A stretch of DNA of 64,000 bases from Desulfovibrio ferrophilus (GCF_003966735.1 NZ_AP017378.1:372001-436000), one strand, 5' to 3'; positions 8,706-21,296 are shown, counted from the first letter of the stretch. The notes: generated from the sequence alone by a model not told the origin. Numbers and translations: made by a program.

Positions 8706-8734
8706 TGGACTCTCGGCCCCGCCTGAACTATAAA
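8706..8734 (+). promoter_or_regulatory. Candidate sigma-70 promoter for carB
   Basis: TGGACT (8706-8711), a 17-nt spacer and TATAAA (8729-8734) lie about 118 nt upstream of carB in the 183-nt gap after the glycosyltransferase gene. I see no pyrimidine-type attenuator (no strong hairpin followed by a T run) between this and the carB start. Confidence 0.4.
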
Positions 8735-8851
8735 ACCCGCAGCTTTTTTACGGGAAATGCCTGCCCCTGATCCTTCCCTCCAAGGCTGCCCCGTATTGCG
8801 TCCCACCCATTCCGGGGGCGTACTGCGATAACCCGAACACCCATCGAGCAC

Positions 8852-12082
<3,231 letters not shown>

Positions 12083-12149
12083 TATTTGACGCGACTCAAT
12101 CAGCCGGATCAACCTTCATCCAGCCGCTTGGACGCGGCGGGGAAGAGAT

Positions 12150-13565
12150 ATGAAACGTGAATTCTGCGGCCTGTTCGGCATCTATAATAATCCCGAAGCC
12201 GCGCACATGACTTATCTGGGGCTCTATGCCCAGCAGCATCGAGGTCAGGAAAGTGCCGGTATTGTCACTTGGGACGCGGGCAAGCAATTTATCCGCGAGC
12301 AGAAGGGCATGGGCCTTGTGGCCGATGTGTTCAATGAGCGCCACCTCCAGAAGGAACTCAAGGGCGACATTGCCGTGGGGCATGTGCGCTATTCCACTAC
12401 CGGGGCTTCGCTGATCCGCAATGCCCAACCGTTCCTGGTGAGCTTTGGCGATCTGCAATTGGCCATTGCGCACAACGGCAATCTGTCCAACTCCGCCGTG
12501 CTGCGTGCGGAATTGGAACATGCCGGAACCATCTTCCAGACCACCATGGATACCGAGATTATCGTGCACCTTATTGCACGTCACATGTCCAAGGACGGCA
12601 TGGAGATCGAGGACGCCGTGGCTGCGGCCTGTCGCCGTGTGGAAGGTGCATTCTCGTTGCTCATTCTGGCGAATGACAAGCTCATTGCCCTGAAGGACCC
12701 CAACGGTTTCAGACCCTTGGCCTTTGGCCGTATGGGCGAATCCTATGTCTTTGCCAGTGAGACCTGCGCCTTTGATTTGTTGGAAGCCGAATTCCTGCGG
12801 CCTGTGGAACCCGGCGAGATGGTGATCATCGACCGTGAGGGCTTGAGAAGCAAGCGCTACTGCGAGCCCAATGGTCGGAGCCATTGTATTTTCGAGCTGA
12901 TCTATTTCGCCCGTCCGGATTCCGATGTGTTCGGCCAGAATGTCTATCAGTGCCGCAAGGCCATGGGCGCAGCCCTGGCCCGTGAGTGCCCTGTGGATGC
13001 CGATTTCGTGATGCCGTTCCCCGACTCGGGAAATTATGCCAGCGTCGGCTACGCCCAGGAATCGGGCCTGCCTCTGGAACTGTGCATGATTCGCAACCAC
13101 TATGTGGGGCGGACATTCATCAAGCCTTCCCAGGGTGAGCGTGATTTTTCCACCAATATGAAATTGAACCCCGTGCGCAGCATGGTCGAGGGCAAATCCA
13201 TCCTTGTGGTGGAAGACTCCATCGTGCGTGGTACCACCATCCGTACCCGTATCAAGAAGCTTCGTGACCTTGGTGCCCGCGAGATCCACATGCGTGTGTC
13301 CTGCCCGCCCATCAAATATGGTTGCTACTACGGCATTGATTTCCCGACCAGAAGCCAGCTCATCGCTGCCCAGCACAGTGTGGACGAGATTGCCAAGATG
13401 ATTGGCATCGACAGCCTGCACTACCTGAGCATTGAAGGCTTGCTGTCCTCGGTACAGAACCCCGGTGACTTCTGTCTGGCCTGTTTTGATGGTAAGTATC
13501 CTGTCGCGCCTTGCCTTGGTGTTGACAAGGAATGCCTGGAACAGATCAAAGGCATGAAGCCCTAG
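12150..13565 (+). CDS. purF: Amidophosphoribosyltransferase PurF
   Basis: PurF makes 5-phosphoribosylamine from PRPP and glutamine, the first step of purine synthesis. The 471-residue product begins MKREFCGLFG: the cysteine at position 6 is the likely N-terminal nucleophile after removal of a short propeptide. The PRPP motif VVEDSIVRGTT is near residue 355. Cysteines in CIFELIYFARPDS, SCPPIKYGC and CLACFDGKYP lie where the Bacillus-type enzyme binds its oxygen-sensitive 4Fe-4S cluster, so this is a cluster-containing form, fitting an anaerobe. It heads a tight plus-strand run that continues to the PBP1A gene. Confidence 0.96.
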   Translation: MKREFCGLFGIYNNPEAAHMTYLGLYAQQHRGQESAGIVTWDAGKQFIREQKGMGLVADVFNERHLQKELKGDIAVGHVRYSTTGASLIRNAQPFLVSFGDLQLAIAHNGNLSNSAVLRAELEHAGTIFQTTMDTEIIVHLIARHMSKDGMEIEDAVAAACRRVEGAFSLLILANDKLIALKDPNGFRPLAFGRMGESYVFASETCAFDLLEAEFLRPVEPGEMVIIDREGLRSKRYCEPNGRSHCIFELIYFARPDSDVFGQNVYQCRKAMGAALARECPVDADFVMPFPDSGNYASVGYAQESGLPLELCMIRNHYVGRTFIKPSQGERDFSTNMKLNPVRSMVEGKSILVVEDSIVRGTTIRTRIKKLRDLGAREIHMRVSCPPIKYGCYYGIDFPTRSQLIAAQHSVDEIAKMIGIDSLHYLSIEGLLSSVQNPGDFCLACFDGKYPVAPCLGVDKECLEQIKGMKP

Positions 13566-13576
13566 GAGGATCGAGC

Positions 13577-14569
13577 ATGGGACCCAAATCCCGGGAACGG
13601 GACTGGCTGGCGCTGGCCCGAGAAACCATCGATGTGGAGGCTCAGGGGTTGGCGCATGTTCGCGATCGACTGGATGACAACTTCGTCATGGCCCTGGAGA
13701 TGATGGCCAACTGCAAAGGGCGGGTTGTTGTCACGGGTATCGGCAAGTCCGGGCTCGTGGGGCGCAAGATCGCGGCAACCCTGTCCAGTACAGGTACACC
13801 TTCTTTTTTTCTGCATCCTGTTGAGGGCGCCCATGGCGACCTGGGCATGCTCAGGCCCGAGGATGTGGCTCTGGCCATCTCCAACAGTGGGGAAACCGAC
13901 GAGTTGAATGCCATCCTTCCCACGATTCGAGCCGCTGGAGTGCGCATTATTGCGCTCACCGGTTGTGCGGATTCGACAATGGGCCGGATGGCAGAGGCGA
14001 TCATTGATTCGGGAGTGGAGCGCGAGGCCTGCACTCTGAATCTGGCTCCAACGGCCAGCACCACGGCCACTTTGGCTCTTGGTGACGCATTGGCCATCTG
14101 CCTGATCGAATGGAAATCCTTCAAGACCGAAGACTTCAAGCGTCGTCATCCCGGTGGAGCTTTGGGCCAACGCCTGAGCCTATCCGTGGCTGATCTGATG
14201 CATGTGGGCAATATTCCCGTTGCGAACGAGAGCACCGACCTGGGCCATGCCCTGGATGCTCTTACTCAGGGTGGCCTTGGGGCATTGGCTCTGACTGCTG
14301 AAGATGGCTTGCTCACCGGTATCCTGACCGATGGAGATGTCCGCCGTGCCCTGTGCAGTGGTTCTCCTGACCTTCAGGCTCCTGCCTCTGCGTTCATGAC
14401 CCGGCAGCCTTCCTGTGCAGGTCCACAGTCCACGGCTGCGGAGGTTCTGGATCTGATGGAAGAGAAGGCCATTACCGTGATGCCCATTGTTGACGGTGAT
14501 GGCAGACTGACGGGCATGATCCATCTGCATGACCTGCTGGGTAAGGGATTGCTCAAATTCTCCGGCTGA
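13577..14569 (+). CDS. kdsD: Arabinose-5-phosphate isomerase KdsD/KpsF
   Basis: KdsD interconverts ribulose 5-phosphate and arabinose 5-phosphate, the entry to Kdo synthesis for the lipopolysaccharide core. The product has 330 residues: an SIS domain (VVTGIGKSGLVGRKIAATLSSTGTPSFF, and SNSGETDELN) in the first 200 residues and two CBS domains afterwards (ADLMHVGNIP ..., AFMTRQPSCAG ...). Histidine-containing HPGGALGQRL is typical of the family. The start is the ATG at 13577 with AGGAGG before it; an in-frame ATG at 13532 lies inside purF. It is 11 nt after purF. Confidence 0.93.
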   Translation: MGPKSRERDWLALARETIDVEAQGLAHVRDRLDDNFVMALEMMANCKGRVVVTGIGKSGLVGRKIAATLSSTGTPSFFLHPVEGAHGDLGMLRPEDVALAISNSGETDELNAILPTIRAAGVRIIALTGCADSTMGRMAEAIIDSGVEREACTLNLAPTASTTATLALGDALAICLIEWKSFKTEDFKRRHPGGALGQRLSLSVADLMHVGNIPVANESTDLGHALDALTQGGLGALALTAEDGLLTGILTDGDVRRALCSGSPDLQAPASAFMTRQPSCAGPQSTAAEVLDLMEEKAITVMPIVDGDGRLTGMIHLHDLLGKGLLKFSG

Positions 14570-14599
14570 CCGGAGCCCCCAACAAAGGCGATAAACGCA

Positions 14600-16225
14600 A
14601 TGAATGACCCGCGAGAACAGAGGTTCTGGGGATGCCGGCCAGAGATTTGGGCCGGCCTTCTCATTTTGGGCACCACGGCTCTGCGTGTGTGGTTTGTGCA
14701 GTCCGGGCAGTTGGATTTGGTCCAGGATGAGGCCCAGTATTGGGACTGGTCGCGTACCCCGCAGCTGTCCTATTTCACCAAGGGCCCGCTGATTGCCTAT
14801 ATCATCAGCGCAGGTTCCTGGTTGTTTGGCGATACGGCGTTGGGAGTTCGCGCCGGGGCCATCGCAGGATCGTTTGCGTCGCAATGCATTTTGTATGTGG
14901 GGATTGCAGGTCTCTGGAACAGGCCCCGCCTGGGCCTGTTGACCCTGGTCGTGCTCAACACAACGATTTTCTTCATGGCTTCTGGCATTTTGATGACCAC
15001 TGACAGTCCGCTTATGGTCTGCTGGTGGGCGGCATTGTTTGCGTTGTATGAGGCTGGACGTCGACCGGAACGCCTGTGGCCGTTCGTGGTCATGGGAGTA
15101 GCTCTGGCGCTGGGGACATGGGGCAAGTACATGATGCTGGCCTTTTCCGGGACAGCGATTCTTTACGGGCTGTTGCTCCTGCGTCGTATGCAGGCGGGTA
15201 GTTTGTTCTGGAAGCGGCTGTTCGTGACGCTCCTGGCCGGTTCATTTGTGGGGCTTATGCCCATTCTTCTCTGGAACGTGGGCAATGATTTTGCAGGCTT
15301 CAAGCATGTTGCGCATCTTGGAGGGATGGCGGGTAAGGGCTCCGGGCAGTGGCTGCGCTTTGATCGTTTTCCCGAATATTTTGGCAGTCAGTTTGGACTG
15401 CTGATGCCGTGGTGGTTCTGCTTCTGCGTGTATGGTGCCTGGGGAGTGTTGACGCGTCTGTTCGGAAGCCACGCACGTGCAGCCAAGGCTACTGAAGCCC
15501 TGGAGTACAGGCAGGTCGCACTGCTTGCCGTTGGATTCTGGCCGGTCTGGGGCTTTTTCGCGGTCTGGTGTTTTCACACCAAGGTCCATCCCAACTGGTC
15601 GGCCGTGAGTTATGCCTCGGGTATGATTCTGGCGGCAGTGATCTGGGATCGAATCTGGCGTGAGCTGTCTGGCCGTACCTGGAAGGTTTGGCTGTGGCCC
15701 GTGATCGGCGCTGCTTTTTTTGCCGTATTCCTGGTTCATGATCGTCTGCCGATCCCTTGGCGTCTGGAAGGGAAAGTTCCGTTCACCGAAACGTCGTTTG
15801 CGTTGGAGAACCCCGCATTGCATCTCAAGGGCTGGAGTGATCTGGGGCGCGAGATCGACGAACTACGGCGGACCCGGTTTGATGATCCCGACAATGTGTT
15901 CCTGTTCGGTGATCACTATGACGTGACCTCGGCCCTGTCGTTTTTCGTGCCCGGACAGCAGCGGGCTTTCTGTGCGACCACGGGGCGCAGGCTCAATCAG
16001 TACGACCTGTGGCCCGGGCCGGATTATCCTGTCGGGGCCGGTGCTATTTTTGTACGCAAGGGCTTTGACAAGGGCACGCTTCCCGAGGTCCCTCTGCTCT
16101 TTGATAAAATCGAGGGAATGAACTATCAGTCTACCCACGGAGGCCGACCAGCGCGAAGATTCACGATTTTCTTGTGCTACGGGTACAAGGGAGAGTGGCC
16201 GCCAATGGTCAGCACGGAGTACTGA
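14600..16225 (+). CDS. ArnT/PMT-type membrane glycosyltransferase (GT39-like)
   Basis: A 541-residue inner-membrane protein with about ten hydrophobic segments and a soluble C-terminal part. The N-terminal periplasmic loop carries the acidic motif DEAQYWDWSRTPQLSYFTKG near residue 45, the signature of the PMT/ArnT superfamily, which uses polyprenyl-phosphate sugars to modify lipid A, other lipids or proteins. The exact substrate is not readable; the closeness of kdsD suggests a lipopolysaccharide decoration. It lies 30 nt after kdsD and one base before the YkgJ gene. Confidence 0.85.
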   Translation: MNDPREQRFWGCRPEIWAGLLILGTTALRVWFVQSGQLDLVQDEAQYWDWSRTPQLSYFTKGPLIAYIISAGSWLFGDTALGVRAGAIAGSFASQCILYVGIAGLWNRPRLGLLTLVVLNTTIFFMASGILMTTDSPLMVCWWAALFALYEAGRRPERLWPFVVMGVALALGTWGKYMMLAFSGTAILYGLLLLRRMQAGSLFWKRLFVTLLAGSFVGLMPILLWNVGNDFAGFKHVAHLGGMAGKGSGQWLRFDRFPEYFGSQFGLLMPWWFCFCVYGAWGVLTRLFGSHARAAKATEALEYRQVALLAVGFWPVWGFFAVWCFHTKVHPNWSAVSYASGMILAAVIWDRIWRELSGRTWKVWLWPVIGAAFFAVFLVHDRLPIPWRLEGKVPFTETSFALENPALHLKGWSDLGREIDELRRTRFDDPDNVFLFGDHYDVTSALSFFVPGQQRAFCATTGRRLNQYDLWPGPDYPVGAGAIFVRKGFDKGTLPEVPLLFDKIEGMNYQSTHGGRPARRFTIFLCYGYKGEWPPMVSTEY

Positions 16226-16226
16226 T

Positions 16227-16790
16227 ATGTCCGATCCGCACGTCTGCGCCAGATGCGCCCAAAAAGGGCCGACCTGCTGTCAGCTGGACCCCGGAAACGA
16301 GGAGTTCTGCTTTCCCTTGTCGGAGATGGAGCGGGATCGGATTCTCAAGGAGTTGGCCGGTGATGAGGGCGCTTTTGCCCAGCAGGCCAACACGGATGGT
16401 TTTGTGGAAAATCTGCATAAGCTGTTCCCCGGTGAGCAGCAGGCAGTGGACAAGCTGTTTCCAGGAACGAAATTTCACATCCGGCTCGCTGTTGACGAAC
16501 AGGGGCGCTGCCGGTTGCTGGGGCCCGAGGGCTGCCGGCTGCCTCGTGAGGCACGGCCATATTATTGTCGTCTGTTTCCTTTCTGGTTTGCAGGGGGGAA
16601 ATTGAACGTGTTCGCTGCCTCCCGCTGTCTGTTGCAGCGCGAAGCACGAACCCGGTTACGAATGCTGGCTCTCGTGGGAGAGTCCGATAAACGATTGAAA
16701 GAACTCTACGGCAGGCTCAGACTGGCCTGGGGCCTGGCCCCACGCAAAGGGCTGCCTGGAATAGACAAGTGTCATCGGAAAAAATCATGA
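16227..16790 (+). CDS. YkgJ-family cysteine-cluster protein
   Basis: A 187-residue cytoplasmic protein with cysteine clusters at CARCAQKGPTCCQ (residues 7-19), near residue 95 (RCRLLGPEGCRLPREARPYYCRLFPF) and later single cysteines. This is the pattern of the YkgJ (CxxCxxxCC) family, thought to bind zinc or Fe-S; the function is unknown. The start follows the upstream stop by one base (TGATATG) and the stop overlaps the PBP1A start by four bases (ATGA), so all three genes are coupled. Confidence 0.85.
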   Translation: MSDPHVCARCAQKGPTCCQLDPGNEEFCFPLSEMERDRILKELAGDEGAFAQQANTDGFVENLHKLFPGEQQAVDKLFPGTKFHIRLAVDEQGRCRLLGPEGCRLPREARPYYCRLFPFWFAGGKLNVFAASRCLLQREARTRLRMLALVGESDKRLKELYGRLRLAWGLAPRKGLPGIDKCHRKKS

Positions 16791-19171
16791 AAAAAGTAGT
16801 TATCGTTCTGGCCGCGCTGTTTGGCGGCGGAGCTATTCTTGCCGCCGCTTTGGTTGGTGGTATGTATTACTGGGCCTCTCTGGACCTGCCTGATTTCAAG
16901 CGCATTACGGATTACAATCCACCGCTTGTGACCACGGTCTATGCCCGTGATAATCGGGTCCTGGGTTATTTCTACAAGGAACGCCGCTTTCTGGTGACCA
17001 TCGACGAATTGCCCAACCACGTCTCTCGTGTTTTTCTGGCAGCAGAGGACTCGGGCTTTTACGAGCATGAGGGCGTGGACCTGTTGGCCATCTTCCGGGC
17101 CTTCGTCAAGAACCTTCAGGCAGGGCATGTGGTGCAGGGTGGCTCGACCATTACGCAACAGGTCATCAAATCCCTGCTGCTGACCCCTGAGCGAAGCTAC
17201 AAGCGCAAGATCAAGGAAGGGATTTTGGCCTATCGCCTTGAGCGGTTCCTGACCAAAGACGAAATCCTGACCATTTATCTGAATCAGATATTCTTCGGGG
17301 CACGGGCCTATGGCATTGAGTCCGCAGCCCGGACGTATTTCGGGGTGCACGCCAAGGACCTTTCCGTTGCCCAGGCTGCACTGTTGGCTGGCTTGCCCAA
17401 GGCCCCCAGCAAGTTCAATCCCTTTGCCGATCCCGAGAAGGCAATTTCTCGGCAGCATTATGTGCTTTCGCGGATGCTGGATCAGAATTGGATCACTCAG
17501 GAGCAATACGACGATGCCCTGGCCGAGGAACTGGTCTTCAAGAGCATGGAAGACCCGTCCTGGCACCAAGGGGCCTACTATCTCGAGGAAGTTCGCCGGA
17601 GACTCATCGATCATTACGGCGAGGATCGGGTCTATAATTCGGGCATGCATGTGTACACCGGTGTCGACTTGACGCATCAGGTGGCTGCCGAACGTTCTGT
17701 GCGCAAAGGTCTTGAGGCCTCTGCCCGCAGGCGTGGCTGGACCGGCCCCAACAGCCATCTGGAAGAGGAGCAGCGCGAGACCTACCTTACGGAAAATCCT
17801 TTTGTGGTCGAGGCGCTGGAGCCTGGCGAATGGATTGAGGTTCTTGTGTCCGAGGTGGAGAAGGATCAGGCTCTGGTTCGTTTTGGCGAGTTCAAGGGAG
17901 TGATTAAGGCCAAGGACCTGTCCTGGGCACGGACTCCCGATCCATCCAAAGCGACCGAGGACGTACCGCCGGTCAAGGACTGCGCACTTGTGCTCAAATC
18001 TGGCGATGTGGTCTGGGCTGAGGTCAAGGCAGTGCCTCCTTCGGTTCTCAACCCCGGGACAAAGGCGCCCAAGGGTGGCCCGGTGTGGGAGCTGGCACTC
18101 AGGCGCAGACCCGTGGTTCAGGGTGCGTTGGTCTCCATCGATCCGCGTAGCGGTGAAGTTTTGGCACTGGTGGGGGGCTATTCCTTTGCGGAAAGTCAGT
18201 TCAACAGGGCGACACAAGCCGAGCGTCAACCCGGCTCGGCCTTCAAACCCATTGTCTATTCCACTGCATTGGACAATGGCTTTACCCCATCCAGTGTGAT
18301 GCTTGATGCGCCCATTGTCTATACTGATTCCGAGACTGACAAGGTCTGGAAACCCGAGAATTTCGAGGGCGTGTTCTTTGGCCCGACTTTGCTTCGCAAC
18401 GCCTTGTGCAAATCCCGTAACCTGGTCACCATCCGCGTGGCTCAACGGCTTGGTGTGCGCAAGATCATCGAGCGTGCAAAGGCCCTGGGACTTGAGGCTG
18501 ACTTCCCCGAGGATCTTTCCGTGAGTTTGGGTTCCGCCCCGGTTTCGCCTTTGAATCTGGCGCAGGCGTACACCGCCTTTGCCCGTGGTGGGTCCATCGT
18601 CAAGCCCCGGATTATCTTGAAGGTAGAAAGCGCTTGGGGCGATGAGTTGGAAATAAACGAGCCTGAGTATTCCGATGCCATCAGCCCCCAGACGGCCTAC
18701 ATCATTGCCTCGCTGATGAAAGAGGTTGTGCGTGATGGTACGGGCTGGCGCGCCAGGGTGCTCAAACGCCCTGTTGCTGGCAAGACCGGAACCTCCAATG
18801 ATGAACAGGATGCCTGGTTCGTGGGGTACAGCCCGTACCTGTTGTCTGTTGTGTATGTGGGCTTTGATCAGCTGACACCCATGGGCAAGTACGAGACCGG
18901 TTCGCGAGCGGCGTCGCCTCTGTGGGTGGATTATCGCATGGCCGTGGAGGCCGAATATCCAATCGAGGACTTTCCGCAGCCTCCGGGCATTGTCATGGCT
19001 CGTATTGACGCGGCCTCGGGCCTTCTTGCCGGTCCGAAATCCGAGAAGACCTACTTCCTGCCCTTCAAGGACGGAACCCAGCCTACCGAAACGGCTCAGG
19101 ATGGCGGCGGTAGTGGACCGAATCCATCGACGTCGAGCAAGGGTGAGGATCTGCTGAAGCAGATTTATTAA
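16787..19171 (+). CDS. Penicillin-binding protein 1A (bifunctional transglycosylase/transpeptidase)
   Basis: A class A PBP of 794 residues that polymerises and cross-links peptidoglycan. An N-terminal membrane anchor (residues 1-28) precedes the GT51 transglycosylase (EDSGFYEHEGVD, GGSTITQQ, and KIKEGILAYRLE); an OB-like insert follows; the transpeptidase has SAFKP (active serine), SRN and KTGTSND. A low-complexity Gly/Ser tail ends the protein. I chose the ATG at 16787 because it overlaps the upstream stop as ATGA and starts exactly at the membrane anchor; a GTG at 16769 would add six residues. A strong terminator follows. Confidence 0.94.
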   Translation: MKKVVIVLAALFGGGAILAAALVGGMYYWASLDLPDFKRITDYNPPLVTTVYARDNRVLGYFYKERRFLVTIDELPNHVSRVFLAAEDSGFYEHEGVDLLAIFRAFVKNLQAGHVVQGGSTITQQVIKSLLLTPERSYKRKIKEGILAYRLERFLTKDEILTIYLNQIFFGARAYGIESAARTYFGVHAKDLSVAQAALLAGLPKAPSKFNPFADPEKAISRQHYVLSRMLDQNWITQEQYDDALAEELVFKSMEDPSWHQGAYYLEEVRRRLIDHYGEDRVYNSGMHVYTGVDLTHQVAAERSVRKGLEASARRRGWTGPNSHLEEEQRETYLTENPFVVEALEPGEWIEVLVSEVEKDQALVRFGEFKGVIKAKDLSWARTPDPSKATEDVPPVKDCALVLKSGDVVWAEVKAVPPSVLNPGTKAPKGGPVWELALRRRPVVQGALVSIDPRSGEVLALVGGYSFAESQFNRATQAERQPGSAFKPIVYSTALDNGFTPSSVMLDAPIVYTDSETDKVWKPENFEGVFFGPTLLRNALCKSRNLVTIRVAQRLGVRKIIERAKALGLEADFPEDLSVSLGSAPVSPLNLAQAYTAFARGGSIVKPRIILKVESAWGDELEINEPEYSDAISPQTAYIIASLMKEVVRDGTGWRARVLKRPVAGKTGTSNDEQDAWFVGYSPYLLSVVYVGFDQLTPMGKYETGSRAASPLWVDYRMAVEAEYPIEDFPQPPGIVMARIDAASGLLAGPKSEKTYFLPFKDGTQPTETAQDGGGSGPNPSTSSKGEDLLKQIY

Positions 19172-19193
19172 GTCATTCCCCCAATCCAATCAC

Positions 19194-19230
19194 AACGCCG
19201 CAGTCTGCAACCAGACTGCGGCGTTTTTTT
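19194..19230 (+). terminator. Intrinsic terminator after PBP1A gene
   Basis: A perfect 14-bp stem (19194-19207 with 19212-19225), CAAC loop and T run. It ends the purF-to-PBP1A run. Confidence 0.92.
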
Positions 19231-19316
19231 GAGGATGTGAGGCTGGCTGTGAATATCAGTATGAATGGCATCTCAACCTGTATATTACCTGAGTCATGAA
19301 ATTTGTTTGAGAATGT

Positions 19317-19344
19317 TTGAAAATCACGTCCAAACGGTTAGAAT
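19317..19344 (+). promoter_or_regulatory. Candidate sigma-70 promoter for the GAK-like cluster
   Basis: TTGAAA (19317-19322), a 16-nt spacer and TAGAAT (19339-19344; five of six to consensus) lie about 75 nt upstream of the first gene of the cluster and after the PBP1A terminator. Together these imply that the cluster is its own transcription unit. Confidence 0.45.
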
Positions 19345-19418
19345 GGAATTCGAGAGAGTGAAGACTCCGAGTCTGAAAGGCGGAAAGACTTGCCCCGGGT
19401 TTAAAGATGGAGGATTTG

Positions 19419-19700
19419 ATGGCTGGTAGGTTCGTGAAGTTTGAAAAGACCCTCAATGGAACCGAGATACAGGCCTTGACCGAAGTGCTGGCAAAGCACT
19501 TGGCAGGGATGGAGTGTCTTGATTATGATAATATTTCCAGGCTCAAGCTGAATCTGAAGTATGAACTCGGGCAGGGAGTTATTCGCCTCAAGGTGGATTA
19601 TCAGGATACGCTTTCTACCGAAGGGGGGGCGGACCGGAGGATAAAGTGGAAGGCAGTGCGGTCCTTCAGGATCATGCCTCCTTCGACTATTCTGAAGTGA
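19419..19700 (+). CDS. N-terminal half of a frameshifted CxxxCH ('XXXCH') domain protein
   Basis: This reading frame codes for 93 residues: MAGRFVKFEKTLNGTEI then a segment of alternating hydrophobic and charged residues (LKLNLKYELGQGVIRLKVDYQD). The start ATG at 19419 has GGAGG five bases upstream; an ATG at 19407 is part of that site. After STEGG at a G7 tract (19623-19629) the frame continues into arginine-rich sequence of low plausibility. The next frame, open from 19565, carries the conserved C-terminal half. One extra G in the tract would join both into one protein of about 182 residues. I read this as one gene broken by a single-base change or by a sequencing error; a programmed shift is possible but less likely. 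Confidence 0.65.
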   Translation: MAGRFVKFEKTLNGTEIQALTEVLAKHLAGMECLDYDNISRLKLNLKYELGQGVIRLKVDYQDTLSTEGGADRRIKWKAVRSFRIMPPSTILK

Positions 19701-19966
19701 AGAAAAGGATGAAGAGGGATTTCAGAACCATCAAGGTTGCCTTGGCAGCAGGGGCGCTTCCCGACGTAGTCGTGGTGGACCGCTTTTTGGTCGATTCTGC
19801 TTTGATCGTGCGTAGTCCCGGCGATGGTGACGAGTATTACGGCACATATAACGAGGCGATAGACTCTTTCACTAAAGCCTGGAAGGCCTCTGATCTGGTC
19901 GAGCTTCGCGCGGCCCATCAGGCGATCACGAATTGTGTGAAAATTTGTCACCGCATGTATAAGTAA
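19646..19966 (+). CDS. C-terminal half of the CxxxCH ('XXXCH') domain protein
   Basis: The 106-residue frame (nominal start GTG 19646, without a ribosome-binding site) contains FDYSEVKKRMKRDFRTIKVALAAGALPD, a predominantly helical domain, and ends in NCVKICHRMYK. The CxxxCH end motif is the feature for which, as I recall, the 'XXXCH' family was named in connection with the GAK system; it resembles but is not a standard CxxCH haem motif. It should be the continuation of the frame at 19419-19622 and has no independent start signal. Function unknown. A gene for a CofD-like protein follows. Confidence 0.65.
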   Translation: MEGSAVLQDHASFDYSEVKKRMKRDFRTIKVALAAGALPDVVVVDRFLVDSALIVRSPGDGDEYYGTYNEAIDSFTKAWKASDLVELRAAHQAITNCVKICHRMYK

Positions 19967-20102
19967 TTATTAGGACTGCGGGCATAGCTGTATGACAGCC
20001 TAGGTCCTCGAGAAGAGATGTTGGGAGAAGGCTGTTGTCTGGTTCGGGTTGAATTATTGGTTCTGTCTTCGTCTTAAGCACTGATCTAACCAAAGGGAAA
20101 TC

Positions 20103-21296
20103 GTGGTCCGAATCCGTATCAGCAAGGACGTCCATTTACCGGATCCGTTGCGTCTGGAGCGAATGGCAAGGAGCCCTGAGCTTGGTCCCAAGGTGTTGTT
20201 CTTTTCTGGAGGAACGGCCTTGCGCGAGCTTTCCCGGGAGATGCTGCGCTGGTCTCATAATACCATTCACATCATTACTCCCTTTGATTCCGGCGGCAGT
20301 TCCGCCAAGCTGCGCAAGGCGTTCAGAATGCCCGCCGTAGGGGATATCCGCAATCGGCTGATGGCCCTTGCGGACAGGAGCCTGCTCGGCAATGAGGAGA
20401 TCTTCAGGCTGTTTGCGCATCGCCTTCCCAAGGAGGCCAGTTCTGGAGAACTGCAAGATGAGTTGGAGCGTATGACCAAGGGGAACCATAGGTTGGTTTC
20501 CTGTATTCCCGACCCAATGCGCAAGATTATTCGCCACCATCTGCAGAGTTTCCAGGACTCAATGCCATCGGATTTCGATCTTACCGGGGCAAGTATCGGG
20601 AATTTGGTACTCGCCGCGGGATATCTGGAACACCAACGGCGTATGGACCCGGTGATCTATATTTTCTCAAAGTTGGTTCAGGCGCGCGGAACGGTGCGCC
20701 CCGTCGTCAACAAGGACATGCATCTGATGGCGGAGCTGGACAACGGCGAGGTCATTATTGGCCAGCATCTGATTACGGGAAAGGAAACTGGACCCATCCA
20801 TGAAACAATCCGGAGTTTGCGGCTGACCCAGACTCTGGAGGGTCGCACGGTTGTGGATGTTCCTATCCGCAATAAGATGAAGGAACTCATCGCAGAAGCG
20901 GAATTGATTTGCTATCCCATTGGCAGCTTCTATTCCAGTGTGGTGGCCAATCTGTTGCCTTCAGGCGTGGGGAGCGCCATTGCTGCCAACTCCTGCTCCA
21001 AGGTCTTTGTACCCAACCTGGGAATGGACCCCGAGGCCAAGGGCTTGTCGGTAACGGATCAGATCGGCATTTTGCTGGGGTATCTACGCCGGGATGCCCC
21101 GAATGAGATTGCGGATGCTGAAATTCTCAATTTTGTGTTGCTGGATATCAAGAACGGGAAGTACCCCGGCCCCATCGATCAAAAATTGATCAGAAGTTGG
21201 GGCTTGGAGATCATTGATTGTTCCCTGGTCACGGAGGCCAGCAGCCCGTATCTTGATGGTGCGAAGCTGGCTGAAGTGTTGCTGTCGCTCACCTGA
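20103..21296 (+). CDS. YvcK/CofD-like protein, GAK-system type
   Basis: A 397-residue protein of the CofD/YvcK superfamily. Seen: VLFFSGGTALRELS (glycine-rich nucleotide loop, near residue 35), TPFDSGGSSAKLRKAF and AVGDIRNRLMALAD, which line up with the GGTGL, DDGGSSGRLR and PPGDIRNCLVAL blocks of YvcK. CofD transfers a phospholactyl group to make F420, and YvcK binds UDP-sugars; the length and divergent C-terminal half suggest neither role exactly. The start is GTG at 20103 with AAAGGG upstream. From memory, a distinct CofD-related branch belongs to the 'GAK system' (ATP-grasp plus kinase) of Desulfovibrio-like genomes. The flanking CxxxCH and amphi-Trp-like genes agree. Confidence 0.8.
   Translation: MVRIRISKDVHLPDPLRLERMARSPELGPKVLFFSGGTALRELSREMLRWSHNTIHIITPFDSGGSSAKLRKAFRMPAVGDIRNRLMALADRSLLGNEEIFRLFAHRLPKEASSGELQDELERMTKGNHRLVSCIPDPMRKIIRHHLQSFQDSMPSDFDLTGASIGNLVLAAGYLEHQRRMDPVIYIFSKLVQARGTVRPVVNKDMHLMAELDNGEVIIGQHLITGKETGPIHETIRSLRLTQTLEGRTVVDVPIRNKMKELIAEAELICYPIGSFYSSVVANLLPSGVGSAIAANSCSKVFVPNLGMDPEAKGLSVTDQIGILLGYLRRDAPNEIADAEILNFVLLDIKNGKYPGPIDQKLIRSWGLEIIDCSLVTEASSPYLDGAKLAEVLLSLT

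Noticed and set aside
16772-19189. An 805-codon open frame on the minus strand opposite the PBP1A gene
   Set aside because: It is a mirror of the biased codon use of the PBP1A gene; the plus-strand protein has all PBP motifs, while the minus-strand translation has none and no ribosome-binding site.
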